A stretch of 18,740 nucleotides of DNA from NCBI GenBank assembly GCA_021157745.1, contig JAGGWA010000059.1, forward strand, positions 1 to 18,740, written 5' to 3'. The notes under the pieces were generated by a model. The model was not told where the DNA came from. It saw only the letters and a program-made list of their open reading frames with translations, and ran no database searches. Source of the DNA: Thermoplasmata archaeon (GTDB lineage Archaea; Thermoplasmatota; E2; UBA202; JdFR-43). Positions within the stretch are counted from its first letter, which is position 1; the number at the start of each line of letters is the position of its first letter. Shown here one piece after another: positions 1 to 12,012 of this stretch. A program made the position numbers and the translations under genes.

Positions 1-114
1 CTCGATTATTTCAAAAAATTCTGGGAGGGAGGCATCTTGATAATCTATGACATGCCATATGGAATAGCTACCGCTAGCCAAGAGAGAGAGGATTTGATTC
101 TGGATTCGTTGCAT
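1..114 (-). CDS. bpsA: Branched-chain polyamine synthase BpsA (DUF43), N-terminal fragment cut by window edge
   Basis: Only the first 38 residues are present. The start is ATG at 114-112, one base after the speD stop; no other start codon lies nearby upstream in this frame. The visible part has the pattern ILSLLASG, then IWHVID, then LPEFFEIIE. From memory this resembles the N-terminal winged-helix region of archaeal N4-bis(aminopropyl)spermidine synthase (COG1568/DUF43; Thermococcus BpsA), which has a matching SG-x-x-W-x-x-D then PLP arrangement. BpsA adds aminopropyl groups from decarboxylated S-adenosylmethionine to spermidine, making branched polyamines in the cytoplasm. Its neighbour SpeD makes exactly that donor, which supports the call. 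The catalytic domain lies outside the window, so the function is inferred from a short similarity and the gene pairing. The opposite strand is also open here (1-159) but fits less well. Confidence 0.55.
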   Translation of the reverse strand, partial: MQRIQNQILSLLASGSYSIWHVIDYQDASLPEFFEIIE

Positions 115-115
115 G

Positions 116-454
116 CTAGCCCCTGTCCAGTATGTAATGGCGATAGGATTTTGGTTTGAAATATTTCAGAAAAGACTCGAAAGCTTTTGTCGCCTGTTCT
201 GGATCGCCGCATGTAAATATATCCAGATTGACAAGCTCATATTCTGGCCATGTGTGTACGGAGATGTGCGATTCAGATACCAGTGCAACGCCTGTCACTC
301 CATGCGGATTGAATTGTTTCCATAGTGTTCCGACAACAGAAATTTTTGCTTCTTCTATAACTTTATCCATTATTTCCTTTACGACTTCCTCTCTCGATAT
401 AAGTTGTTTGTCCACGCCATATAGCTCAGCTATTATATGTTTTCCCAATATCAT
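116..454 (-). CDS. speD: S-adenosylmethionine decarboxylase proenzyme, pyruvoyl-dependent
   Basis: Decarboxylates S-adenosylmethionine to the aminopropyl donor for spermidine and longer polyamines. At 112 residues it is the short archaeal/Thermotoga form. The self-cleavage motif SESHISVHTWPE is present: cleavage is expected between E61 and S62, with S62 becoming the pyruvoyl group. H67 and C82 (in FTCGDP) match the catalytic His and Cys of the family at the expected spacing. The frame is open to 634, but the start at 454 is preferred: a perfect GGAGGT lies 7 bases upstream, and the MILGKHI start fits the family length. It is followed one base later by the bpsA start, so the two are probably co-transcribed. 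It is divergent from the metal-regulator operon. Confidence 0.95.
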   Translation of the reverse strand: MILGKHIIAELYGVDKQLISREEVVKEIMDKVIEEAKISVVGTLWKQFNPHGVTGVALVSESHISVHTWPEYELVNLDIFTCGDPEQATKAFESFLKYFKPKSYRHYILDRG

Positions 455-460
455 GGTATT

Positions 461-466
461 ACCTCC
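461..466 (-). promoter_or_regulatory. Shine-Dalgarno of speD
   Basis: GGAGGT on the minus strand, with 6 intervening bases before the ATG at 454. It decides the speD start against longer in-frame options reaching up to 634. Confidence 0.8.
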
Positions 467-470
467 ATGT

Positions 471-520
471 TTGGGGTGAATTACTGCTATCATTAAAATT
501 TTTCTGTTATCAAACCCCAA
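471..520 (-). promoter_or_regulatory. Possible stem in the speD 5' leader
   Basis: ACCCCAA at 514-520 and TTGGGGT at 471-477 (plus-strand reading) are perfect 7-base inverted copies separated by 36 bases. In the speD mRNA they would pair and close a loop ending 4 bases before the Shine-Dalgarno. The 5' arm falls close to the start of transcription expected from the TATA-like box at 537-544. A role in translation control is only a guess; a 7-bp stem with a long loop could occur by chance. Confidence 0.25.
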
Positions 521-536
521 TTTGAAATAAGATTTG

Positions 537-544
537 TTTTTAAA
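537..544 (-). promoter_or_regulatory. TATA-like box for speD
   Basis: Minus-strand TTTAAAAA preceded by an A-rich, BRE-like CGAAAAA. Transcription would start about 25 bases on, near 515-520, leaving a leader of roughly 60 bases before speD. Assigned by pattern only. Confidence 0.4.
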
Positions 545-584
545 TTTTTCGTCGTTTTTTATCTGAAAAATCGAAGGCGAAAAA
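545..584. promoter_or_regulatory. Dyad-symmetric candidate operator between divergent promoters
   Basis: Outer arms TTTTTCG (545-551) and CGAAAAA (578-584) are inverted copies. Inside them TCG-T-TTTTT and AAAAA-T-CGA form a second inverted pair around ATCTG (561-565). The element lies exactly between the TATA-like box of speD and that of the regulator gene, abutting both, so it should not be transcribed in either direction. That suggests a protein-binding DNA site. The obvious candidate ligand is the DtxR-type regulator encoded just downstream; this is inference. Confidence 0.4.
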
Positions 585-590
585 TATATA
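577..590 (+). promoter_or_regulatory. BRE/TATA element of the metal-uptake operon
   Basis: GCGAAAAATATATA: a purine-rich BRE-like stretch followed by a clear TATA sequence. Transcription would start near 610-613. That places the GTG at 599 outside the transcript and favours the ATG at 626 as the regulator's start. Confidence 0.55.
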
Positions 591-625
591 TTGTTTTTGT
601 GTATAACGTTGTTCGGATTGAGAAC

Positions 626-1012
626 ATGTTTCAAGTCATGAAGGAAGTTTATCGGGAATACGAAAATGGGAAGATTGTTGTGGGGCCAACGGACATTGCC
701 AAAAATACTGGAATGGCTAAATCAACGGCATACCACGCATTGAAAGAGCTTGCAAAAAATGGGTACGGAAAATACATAGAAAAGAAAGGATTTGTGTTAA
801 ACGAGCATGGTATTAAAGTTGCGAGGAAAATAATGCGGCGCCACCGCCTGCTCGAATGTTTCATAGTTTCCACGCTTTCTTTGTCTCCAGAAAAGGCATG
901 TATGGAAGCGAATAAGATAGATGCTATAGTTGGGGAAGATTTTATGGAAAGTATAGAGAGAAAATATGGAGGGAGAAAAAGATGTCCATGTGGAAAGGAA
1001 ATACCAAGGTGA
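626..1012 (+). CDS. DtxR/MntR-family metal-responsive transcriptional regulator, short form
   Basis: A winged-helix DNA-binding domain comes first: DIAKNTGMAKSTAYHALKEL is the helix-turn-helix, followed by a wing ending in FVLNEHG. The DtxR dimerisation segment follows, with IMRRHRLLE, which is typical of the family, and it ends with CPCGKEIP, matching the family's CPHGxxIP. At 128 residues it lacks the SH3-like third domain of DtxR/IdeR, as MntR does. The start at 626 is chosen because the TATA box predicts transcription from about 612; GTG at 599 is the alternative. The usual E-H metal-ligand pair after the dimerisation helix appears to be replaced (KIDAIV), so the sensed ligand is uncertain. 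It overlaps the binding-protein gene by 31 bases and probably controls the importer. Confidence 0.8.
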   Translation: MFQVMKEVYREYENGKIVVGPTDIAKNTGMAKSTAYHALKELAKNGYGKYIEKKGFVLNEHGIKVARKIMRRHRLLECFIVSTLSLSPEKACMEANKIDAIVGEDFMESIERKYGGRKRCPCGKEIPR

Positions 1013-1974
1013 TAGTTGCCATAGTTATTTTCATGCTTCCGTTTTTTTCTCTGGGAGAAGATGCGAAAATAAAAATAGCTGTCTCGATGCCAGATTTTGC
1101 TCCAATAGCGAGAGAAATAGGAGGGGATTATGTTGAAGTGGATTATATTTTGCCTCCCGGCATGGATCCTCATTCATTTTCATTAACAAAAGAAAAAATG
1201 GATGAAATAAGAGAAGCGAATTTAATCATATTTGCAAATTCAAATTTCCTTTCATATGAGAAAAAAATAAAAGAGGTGTATGGAAGCAAAGAATACCTCG
1301 ATTTTCCAGATTATGAAAAGGAAGGAGCTACTCTGCTATCATTTGATGGATTTAAAGAAAATCCGCATGGCTACTGGCTTTATTATGATAATTCAATGGC
1401 AATAGCAAAAGCAATGGCAATAAAGCTTTCTGAGATGACAGGAAATGAAGCATATTTCATGGAAAGATTCAATGAATTTAAAGAAAAAATGGAATCTGCT
1501 AGGAATTGCACAATTAAGGAAAGCATCATAGCTGGAGTATACGGAAAGAAAGTTGTTGCTGCTGTTCCAGGCGTTTGCTACATTGCTTCAAATTATGGAA
1601 TCGATGCCGATGAAATTTTGCTTTCTGAAGGGAGTGCTTCGGTGAGCATTGAAGAAAGAAATAGAATAGAAAAAGCGTTGAGAAGCAAGGAATACATTGG
1701 AATCGTCGTCCCAAAATTCATGAAATATGCAAAAGCTGGTGAGATTGCAGAAGATATTGCAAGGGAAACAAAAAGCAGAGTTATATACGTCAAATTTGCA
1801 ATGGGGGGAAATGAAAGCTATGAAAGCATGTTTTATTACAATTTCATGCAATTCATAAGTCCAGTTGAAATGAAGGAAAAGAAATATAATGGTGAGCTTA
1901 TAATTTTATGTATAGCATTGGTTATATTTGCGGCATTTGAAGGAGGTATCATATATGTCTTATGGAGAAGATAG
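982..1974 (+). CDS. Metal ABC transporter substrate-binding protein (ZnuA/TroA family), membrane-anchored
   Basis: Binds a metal ion outside the cell and delivers it to the permease encoded two genes on. An N-terminal hydrophobic segment (about residues 8-24) serves as signal or anchor. The mature part opens with KIAVSMPDFAPIAREIGG and LPPGMDPHSFS, the standard ZnuA/TroA start; H64 is the first metal ligand and H129 (in ENPHGYW) the second. The third-His motif (usually HxAF near a Y) reads PGVCYIASNYG, and the fourth, acidic ligand is not obvious. A C-terminal hydrophobic helix (about 304-328) ending in WRR should tether the protein to the membrane. The start at 982 has GGAGGGAG 6-13 bases upstream. 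The gene overlaps both neighbours, so it is translationally coupled. The metal is unknown (Zn, Mn or Fe). Confidence 0.85.
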   Translation: MSMWKGNTKVIVAIVIFMLPFFSLGEDAKIKIAVSMPDFAPIAREIGGDYVEVDYILPPGMDPHSFSLTKEKMDEIREANLIIFANSNFLSYEKKIKEVYGSKEYLDFPDYEKEGATLLSFDGFKENPHGYWLYYDNSMAIAKAMAIKLSEMTGNEAYFMERFNEFKEKMESARNCTIKESIIAGVYGKKVVAAVPGVCYIASNYGIDADEILLSEGSASVSIEERNRIEKALRSKEYIGIVVPKFMKYAKAGEIAEDIARETKSRVIYVKFAMGGNESYESMFYYNFMQFISPVEMKEKKYNGELIILCIALVIFAAFEGGIIYVLWRR

Positions 1975-2722
1975 AGTGATAGAGGCAAAAAACATTTCAT
2001 TTTCATACAATGGAAATGTAGCTTTAAAAAATGTTAGTTTTTCCATTGGCAAGGAATTCATGGTTATAATGGGCCCAAATGGTTCCGGAAAGACGACGTT
2101 ACTGAAAATAATAATGGGTCTTTTAAAGCCCGATGAGGGAACAATAAAAGTGTTTGGTGAATGTCCAGAAAAGGTGAGGGAAAAAATAGGATATATGCCT
2201 CAAAAAGAGAACATCGCAAGGCACTTTCCAATAAGAGTTATAGATGTTGTTTTGATGGGCATATCAAATAAAAGGTTCAGCAGAAAGGAGGAATTGAAAA
2301 AGGCAAAGGAAGCTTTGAAAGAAGTGGGTCTCGAAAAGATATGGGACAAGCCATTCAGCAGTTTATCTGGCGGACAACAACAGCGTGTGATGTTTGCAAG
2401 AGCCATAGCAAAGGAGCCCTCTTTGATAATAATGGATGAGCCATTCAATGGCGTTGATTTGCCGAGCAGAGAAAAAATAATGGAAGCTTTGATAAAACGG
2501 ATGAAAAAAGGAGTGGCAGTTGTTACAGTATTGCATAACATAAATCCTGTTTTGCATCATGTGAATAAAGTCTTGCTTCTCAACAAAGAAATGATTGCAT
2601 TTGGAAATCCAAACGAGGTTTTGAATGAGTTAACACTTCAAAAAGCATATGGAGGAATGGTTTCCGTTGTCGTATGCAAAGAAGGATATTGCCATCCTTT
2701 GATAGGTGACACACATGGTTGA
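1955..2722 (+). CDS. Metal ABC transporter ATP-binding protein (ZnuC/TroB type)
   Basis: The 255-residue ATPase subunit that powers metal import. All ABC motifs are present: Walker A GPNGSGKT (40-47), Q-loop YMPQ (Q83), signature LSGGQ (137-141), Walker B LIIMDEP (D161, E162), and H-loop H194. The start at 1955 is set by GGAGGT at 1942-1947; the frame opens earlier at 1928, but those extra residues lack a ribosome-binding site. The C-terminus carries C241, C246, H247 and H254 in a short tail that could touch metal, though this is not a recognised motif. It overlaps the binding-protein gene by 20 bases and the permease gene by 8. Confidence 0.93.
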   Translation: MSYGEDRVIEAKNISFSYNGNVALKNVSFSIGKEFMVIMGPNGSGKTTLLKIIMGLLKPDEGTIKVFGECPEKVREKIGYMPQKENIARHFPIRVIDVVLMGISNKRFSRKEELKKAKEALKEVGLEKIWDKPFSSLSGGQQQRVMFARAIAKEPSLIIMDEPFNGVDLPSREKIMEALIKRMKKGVAVVTVLHNINPVLHHVNKVLLLNKEMIAFGNPNEVLNELTLQKAYGGMVSVVVCKEGYCHPLIGDTHG

Positions 2723-3500
2723 TGTCTATATAATAAGGGCTGTAATCGCAATATTTATACTTGCTATAAACGCATCCATAGCAGGCTCATTCACCATATT
2801 CAAAGACATAACATTTCTGGTAGCAGGCGCCGCCCACGCCGCCTTGGCGGGCGCTGCCCTCGCTATAGCCCTTTCTTTGTTCTCAATCGTTTCCATTGAT
2901 CCCATGGCTGGAGCAATCATCTTTGCTGTTCTGATAGCCATCATGGCTGCCAATGCCAAAAAAACGAATGTTGCCATCGGCATAGGTTTCGCTGCATCCA
3001 TGTCTCTGGCTGTGCTTTTTATTTCAATGATAAGAGAGCAGGCTGCCCGTGTATGGGGTCTTTTGTTTGGTGATTTGCTCCTCCTTACTGATCACGACAT
3101 CATAATCATGGCTACTGTAACAATATTCATTTTGATGCTCTTCATCTACTTCCATCGCGAGTTCCTTTTCATTTCTTTTGATAGCGAGGGAGCGCTGGCG
3201 AGCGGGATAAACGTAAGGCTTTTCAACTACATTCTCCTTTCCATAATTGCAATATCAACTGTCATAATAATGAAAGGCGTCGGCGCCATACTTGTATATG
3301 CAATGCTCGTCGCCCCAGCAGCGGCAGCCAATGAAGTGGCAAAAAGCGTAATGCAAGTTTTTTCTTACGCTGCTCTAATAGCATTGCTTGCAGGCTTCAT
3401 GGGACTTGCCACATCTTTTTATATAAAAGTTTCTCCTGGGGCCATAGCTTCTTTACTTGCTACCATAATTTATTTCATTTCCATTGCAAAGAAACACTGA
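2715..3500 (+). CDS. Metal ABC transporter permease (ABC-3 family, ZnuB/TroC type)
   Basis: A 261-residue, very hydrophobic protein with about eight membrane segments, the usual size for ABC-3 permeases. The family stretch AGAAHAALAGAALA (near residue 38) and the late GVGAILVYAMLVAPAAAANE segment match conserved ABC-3 regions, where the A-H-A-A-L-A-G part is typical. The ATG at 2715 is preferred over GTG at 2706 because AGGTGA (2704-2709) sits 5 bases upstream. It is the last gene of the regulator/importer operon and runs convergent to the lipoprotein gene 16 bases on. Locally rich in GCC/GCG alanine codons near 2825-2870, which reflects protein composition rather than transfer. Confidence 0.92.
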   Translation: MVDVYIIRAVIAIFILAINASIAGSFTIFKDITFLVAGAAHAALAGAALAIALSLFSIVSIDPMAGAIIFAVLIAIMAANAKKTNVAIGIGFAASMSLAVLFISMIREQAARVWGLLFGDLLLLTDHDIIIMATVTIFILMLFIYFHREFLFISFDSEGALASGINVRLFNYILLSIIAISTVIIMKGVGAILVYAMLVAPAAAANEVAKSVMQVFSYAALIALLAGFMGLATSFYIKVSPGAIASLLATIIYFISIAKKH

Positions 3501-3516
3501 AATGGAAAAATCCTGC

Positions 3517-3996
3517 TCAGACAACGTAAAATTCGCTTGTGTATGATACACTTTTTTCAGCCAGTCTATCTTCTACATTTATTGTTACCTTATATTTGCC
3601 CTTATCCCATGTCTGGTTTATTGGAGTTAAATGATTGTCAAACCATAGCGTGTCTTTTCCACTTGCATCAAATGCTTGATCTATCATTGGATAATCTTGC
3701 AGTTTTGCTCCACTCAAGACAAGATAAGAGCCATTTGGGGCTATCACAGTCAATGTTTGATATATTTGAGCTATTCCATCATCATTTGTTTTAAAACCTT
3801 CAACCTCGAAATACATGAATACCTGCTCGCCTATCGTGTATTGATTTGAATGCTCTTCATAGCTTCGCCATCCATCTATTGAGGAGCAGTAATGGAAGTT
3901 TTTTATTGAAAAAGTTGTTCCAGAAATCTCAAACACGCATCCAGTAAACATTGTAGAGATCAAAATAGCTGCAATCACAATCGATATGTTTTTCAT
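3517..3996 (-). CDS. Small secreted lipoprotein of unknown function
   Basis: A 159-residue protein with a lipoprotein signal: MKN, a hydrophobic core, then the lipobox FTGC, placing the lipidated Cys at position 20. The rest has no charged clusters and alternates short hydrophobic strands: TIGEQVFMYFEVEGF, then a TVIAPNGSY segment, then WDKGKYKVTINVEDRL near the end. This resembles one Ig-like beta-sandwich, a type common in archaeal surface proteins. No enzyme motif is seen and I do not recognise the family. It is transcribed away from the polymerase operon. A TATA sequence centred 25 bases before the ATG, with no Shine-Dalgarno, suggests a leaderless mRNA. Placement beside the metal importer may be accidental, since it is on the opposite strand. 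Confidence 0.75.
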   Translation of the reverse strand: MKNISIVIAAILISTMFTGCVFEISGTTFSIKNFHYCSSIDGWRSYEEHSNQYTIGEQVFMYFEVEGFKTNDDGIAQIYQTLTVIAPNGSYLVLSGAKLQDYPMIDQAFDASGKDTLWFDNHLTPINQTWDKGKYKVTINVEDRLAEKSVSYTSEFYVV

Positions 3997-4016
3997 TAGG
4001 GGATATTGAAATGTGC

Positions 4017-4025
4017 TATATATAT
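4017..4025. promoter_or_regulatory. Shared TATA element between the lipoprotein gene and the RNA polymerase operon
   Basis: TATATATAT is nearly symmetric and can be read both ways. On the minus strand its centre is 25 bases from the lipoprotein ATG (3996), fitting a leaderless transcript. On the plus strand it predicts a start near 4045-4048, giving a leader of about 35 bases before rpoH. An A/T-rich stretch at 4054-4067 is a weaker alternative for rpoH, but it would put the transcription start at or after the rpoH start codon. Confidence 0.5.
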
Positions 4026-4080
4026 CTTTGCTACGAGCCCGAACCCAAACCCAAAAATTAAAATATTAGAAGGTATATAT

Positions 4081-4335
4081 GTGGCGAAAATGAAGATTGA
4101 TATCCTAAAGCATACTCTTGTGCCGCATCATGAGATATTATCAGCGGAAGAAGTTGAAAAGCTTCTCAAAACATATAAAATTAAAAAGGAAGACCTGCCT
4201 CAAATTTTGGTGACTGATCCCGTTGTAAAAGCCATTGGTGCAAAGGAAGGGGATGTTATCAAAATCATAAGGCGGAGCCCCACGGCTGGCGAGAGTGTTG
4301 CTTACAGGCTTGTTGTCAGGAAGGAGATAATATGA
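4081..4335 (+). CDS. rpoH: DNA-directed RNA polymerase subunit H (RpoH/Rpb5 C-terminal type)
   Basis: An 84-residue subunit corresponding to the C-terminal domain of eukaryotic RPB5, part of the jaw around downstream DNA. Recognised by [20 protein letters not shown], then [25 protein letters not shown] and a final SVAYRLVV, the standard archaeal RpoH order. The start is a GTG at 4081 rather than the ATG at 4090, because GAAGGT (4069-4074) lies 6 bases before the GTG but 15 before the ATG. It is the first gene of the polymerase operon. Its stop overlaps the rpoB start in an ATGA junction. Confidence 0.95.
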   Translation: MAKMKIDILKHTLVPHHEILSAEEVEKLLKTYKIKKEDLPQILVTDPVVKAIGAKEGDVIKIIRRSPTAGESVAYRLVVRKEII

Positions 4336-7300
4336 GAGAGGTAATAGACGCTTTTTATAGAGAGCGTAGTGTTGTGAATCATCATCTGGCATCCTATAAC
4401 GACTTCTTGGAAAGAAGGCTGCAGGAAATAATAAACTCGACAAGAATCGGAGAGGGAGAAGGCTTGGAAAGAGGATACATTCATCCTGAAATAGAAGGAT
4501 ATAAAGTGAAACTTGGAAGGATAAAAGTTGGTAGGCCAATAGCAAAGGAAGCAAACGGAGAGGAGCATCCTATAACGCCGATGGAAGCCCGTTTGAGAGA
4601 TTTAACTTATGAGGCGCCAATCTTTCTTGAATTCATTCCAGTGATTCATGGTGTTGAATATCCTGCTGAAGAGGCAAGAATAGGGATGCTTCCTATAATG
4701 GTCCGCTCCAAGAGATGCAATATATCAAAGGAAATGTTGGAAGAGGATGCTGGCAGAAAATTGAGCCAGGAAGAATATGAGAGAAAGCTGATAGAATTGC
4801 AGGAAGATCCTCTTGATCCGGGTGGTTATTTCATTGTTAATGGAACGGAACGCGTTTTAATAACACTCGAAGATCTCGCTCCAAATCGTGTCCTTACAGA
4901 AAAAACGAATCGATATGGATATGAAGTAGAAACAGCAAAAGTTTTCTCACAAAAGGAAGGCTTCAGAGCTTTGATAGCGGTTGAGAAAAGAAAAGATGGA
5001 ATTTTGATGACAAGCCTTCCAAATGTTGCAAGTCCTATTCCGCTTGTCATACTCCTTAAAGCTCTTGGCCTGGATTCGCAAACAATTTTCGACAACATGA
5101 CTTCATATCCCGAAACAGAGGTTTTTGTTCTTGCCAACATTGAAGCGTGCGAGGAAGAATATAAGGTTATGAATGAAGAGGAAGCAATAGAATACATTGG
5201 AAAGAAGATAGCAGGAGGACAGGCGAAGGAATATAGAAAGGAGCGCGTGAGAGAGTTGCTTGATAGAACATTGCTTCCTCACCTTGGAAATGAAATGAAA
5301 GACAGGATAAGGAAAGGGATATTCCTTGCAAGAATGGGACAGGCTGTTTTGGAGCTTGCTCTCGGATATAGAGAAGAAGATGATAAGGATCATTATGCAA
5401 ATAAAAGGCTTAAGTTGGCTGGCGACTTAATGGAAGATTTATTCAGGGTTGCATTTGTTGCATTGTGTAAAGATTTGAAATACCAGCTTGAAAGGCTTTA
5501 CACGAGAGGCAAAAGTTTGGAAGAAATAAAAATAAAACCACTCGTCCGCCAGGAAGTTTTTGATCAGCGCATAAGTCATGCGATGGCTACAGGAAATTGG
5601 GTCGGTGGAAGAACTGGCGTGAGCCAGCTTTTGGACAGGACATCCAATCTGGCAACAATAAGTCATTTGAGGCGAGTCAATTCACCCCTGACAAGATCCC
5701 AGCCTCATTTTGAAGCTCGTGACCTGCATTCCACGCACTGGGGTCGCCTTTGCCCAAATGAAACGCCAGAAGGTCCAAACTGCGGCTTGGTGAAAAATCT
5801 TGCTTTAACTGTGGAGATTTCTGAAGGATATCCAGAAGAGCTTGTTGAAAAAGAATTAAAGAAGATGGGACTCAAAGAAGTTAAAAAGGGATTGAAAGGG
5901 GCGAGAGTTTACCTTAATGGTGATTTGATAGGCATCCATCCAGATGGCGAAAAGCTTGCTGAAGAAATAAGGAGGAAGAGAAGGCAGGGAAAGATAGACA
6001 GGGAAATAAATGTTTGTTATTATGAAGAAAGTAATGACGTCGTTATAAACTGCGACGCTGGCCGCGTTAGGCGTCCTCTTTTCGTTGTTGAGAATGGAAA
6101 ACTTCTGTATACAAAAGAAATGAGAGAGAAAGTGAAGAAGGGCGAAATCACATGGAGTGAGCTGATTGAGAAAGGAATAATTGAATATATCGATACAGAG
6201 GAAGAGGAAAATGCGTACATTGCTTTAACTGAGAAGGATTTAACGAAAGAGCATACCCATATGGAAATCGACCCACTATGCATCCTCGGCATAGGAGCAA
6301 GCCTCGTTCCATACGCAGAGCACAATTCCTCGCCCCGTATCACCATGGGAGCAGGCATGGGTAAGCAAAGCTTGGGCTTTGCTGCCGCCAACTACAGGCG
6401 CCGCCCCGATACCAGAGGACATCTTTTGCATTATCCTGAAGTGCCTATAGTAAAAACGCATTCAGCCCGCTACATCAATTTTGAACGCCGTCCCGCTGGC
6501 CAAAATTTTGTGGTGGCGGTGCTTTCATTCCATGGCTATAATATGGAAGATGCCCTGATAATGAATAGGGCTTCAATAGATCGTGGCTTGGCAAGGAGCA
6601 CATTCTTCAGAACATACTCTGCTGAAGAACAACGTTATCCTGGCGGCCAGGAGGACCATTTTGAGATACCGGATCCTGAATGCAGGGGCGTGAGAAGTGA
6701 GGAAGCTTACATTCACTTAAGCGAAGATGGCCTGATATCTCCAGAATGCGAAGTAAAAGGAGGGGATGTTTTAATTGGAAAAACATCACCACCTCGTTTC
6801 CTCGAAGAGCCAACTGATGTGCTCATTCCACAAAAAAGGAGGGAAACCTCCATTACAGTAAGGCATGGTGAGAAAGGAGTTGTTGATACTGTTGTTCTAT
6901 CAGAATCGGTGAATGGAGCAAGAATGGTGAAAATAAAGGTGAGAGATGAACGTATACCAGAGTTAGGAGATAAATTTGCATCCAAACATGGGCAAAAAGG
7001 TGTGCTGGGCTTGATTGTTCCTCCAGAAGACATGCCATTCACAGAAGATGGAATAGTTCCAGATTTGATAATAAATCCACATGCAATTCCAAGCAGAATG
7101 ACAGTTGGACACGTTCTGGAGATGATAGGGGGCAAAGTTGGAGCACTGGAAGCTCGCCATGTAGATGGAACACCATTTTCAGGAGAGCCAGAAAAAGCTT
7201 TGAGAGAGGCATTGGTCAAAAATGGATTCAAGCACAATGGAAAGGAAATTTTATATGATGGGGAAACAGGAAAGATGTATCAGGCTGATATTTTCATTGG

Positions 7301-7700
7301 AGTTATATATTATCAAAAGTTGCATCATATGGTGGCAGGAAAAATGCACGCAAGAAGCCGCGGGCCAATGCAAATCTTAACAAGGCAGCCAACAGAAGGA
7401 AGAGCAAGAGAGGGCGGTTTGAGATTTGGAGAGATGGAGCGTGACTGTCTCATAGGGCATGGAGCATCGATGGTAATAAAAGAAAGATTGCTGGAGCAAT
7501 CTGATTTAACGATTCAATATGTTTGCGAGAATTGCGGACACATTGCATTTAAAACAAGGCGTGGCTTCCTCAAATGTTTGATGTGCGGTGACGATGCCAA
7601 AATATATCCTGTGGAGATGAGCTATGCCTTCAAATTATTGCTCGAAGAGTTGCAATCCTTAATAATTGATCCAAAATTGGTGTTGAGGGGGTTGGTGTAA
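4332..7700 (+). CDS. rpoB: DNA-directed RNA polymerase subunit B (unsplit Rpb2 homologue)
   Basis: The 1122-residue second-largest subunit, forming one side of the active centre. It opens with [22 protein letters not shown], the lobe/protrusion start of archaeal RpoB. Conserved blocks include [27 protein letters not shown] (735-742) and [12 protein letters not shown] (879-890, the hybrid-binding region). A C-terminal zinc site has C1065, C1068, C1082 and C1085. It is one continuous gene with no split into B'' and B', which points away from methanogens and haloarchaea and fits Thermoplasmatota, Thermococci or Thermoproteota. The ATGA overlap with rpoH, with GGAGAT upstream, indicates coupled translation. 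Its TAA abuts the rpoA1 ATG directly. Confidence 0.98.
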   Translation: MREVIDAFYRERSVVNHHLASYNDFLERRLQEIINSTRIGEGEGLERGYIHPEIEGYKVKLGRIKVGRPIAKEANGEEHPITPMEARLRDLTYEAPIFLEFIPVIHGVEYPAEEARIGMLPIMVRSKRCNISKEMLEEDAGRKLSQEEYERKLIELQEDPLDPGGYFIVNGTERVLITLEDLAPNRVLTEKTNRYGYEVETAKVFSQKEGFRALIAVEKRKDGILMTSLPNVASPIPLVILLKALGLDSQTIFDNMTSYPETEVFVLANIEACEEEYKVMNEEEAIEYIGKKIAGGQAKEYRKERVRELLDRTLLPHLGNEMKDRIRKGIFLARMGQAVLELALGYREEDDKDHYANKRLKLAGDLMEDLFRVAFVALCKDLKYQLERLYTRGKSLEEIKIKPLVRQEVFDQRISHAMATGNWVGGRTGVSQLLDRTSNLATISHLRRVNSPLTRSQPHFEARDLHSTHWGRLCPNETPEGPNCGLVKNLALTVEISEGYPEELVEKELKKMGLKEVKKGLKGARVYLNGDLIGIHPDGEKLAEEIRRKRRQGKIDREINVCYYEESNDVVINCDAGRVRRPLFVVENGKLLYTKEMREKVKKGEITWSELIEKGIIEYIDTEEEENAYIALTEKDLTKEHTHMEIDPLCILGIGASLVPYAEHNSSPRITMGAGMGKQSLGFAAANYRRRPDTRGHLLHYPEVPIVKTHSARYINFERRPAGQNFVVAVLSFHGYNMEDALIMNRASIDRGLARSTFFRTYSAEEQRYPGGQEDHFEIPDPECRGVRSEEAYIHLSEDGLISPECEVKGGDVLIGKTSPPRFLEEPTDVLIPQKRRETSITVRHGEKGVVDTVVLSESVNGARMVKIKVRDERIPELGDKFASKHGQKGVLGLIVPPEDMPFTEDGIVPDLIINPHAIPSRMTVGHVLEMIGGKVGALEARHVDGTPFSGEPEKALREALVKNGFKHNGKEILYDGETGKMYQADIFIGVIYYQKLHHMVAGKMHARSRGPMQILTRQPTEGRAREGGLRFGEMERDCLIGHGASMVIKERLLEQSDLTIQYVCENCGHIAFKTRRGFLKCLMCGDDAKIYPVEMSYAFKLLLEELQSLIIDPKLVLRGLV

Positions 7701-12008
<4,308 letters not shown>

Positions 12009-12012
<4 letters not shown>

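Noticed and set aside
1..159. Plus-strand open frame ending in PCPVCNGDRILV, resembling the tail of a zinc-ribbon protein
   Set aside because: Its last 44 bases would be antisense to the conserved end of speD, and the minus strand reads as a good BpsA start directly after speD.
599..625. GTG start nine codons earlier for the DtxR-type regulator
   Set aside because: It lies upstream of the transcription start predicted from the TATA box and has no ribosome-binding site; not fully excluded.
455..634. Upstream extension of speD to 172 residues
   Set aside because: The extra residues have no family similarity, cross the predicted promoter, and the internal ATG at 454 has a perfect Shine-Dalgarno.
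2820..2870. GC-rich patch in the permease gene suggesting transfer
   Set aside because: Explained by a run of alanine codons in a conserved membrane segment; the surrounding sequence is like the rest.
6713..7237. 174-residue minus-strand frame opposite rpoB
   Set aside because: Shadow of the conserved RpoB catalytic region; no promoter or ribosome-binding site.
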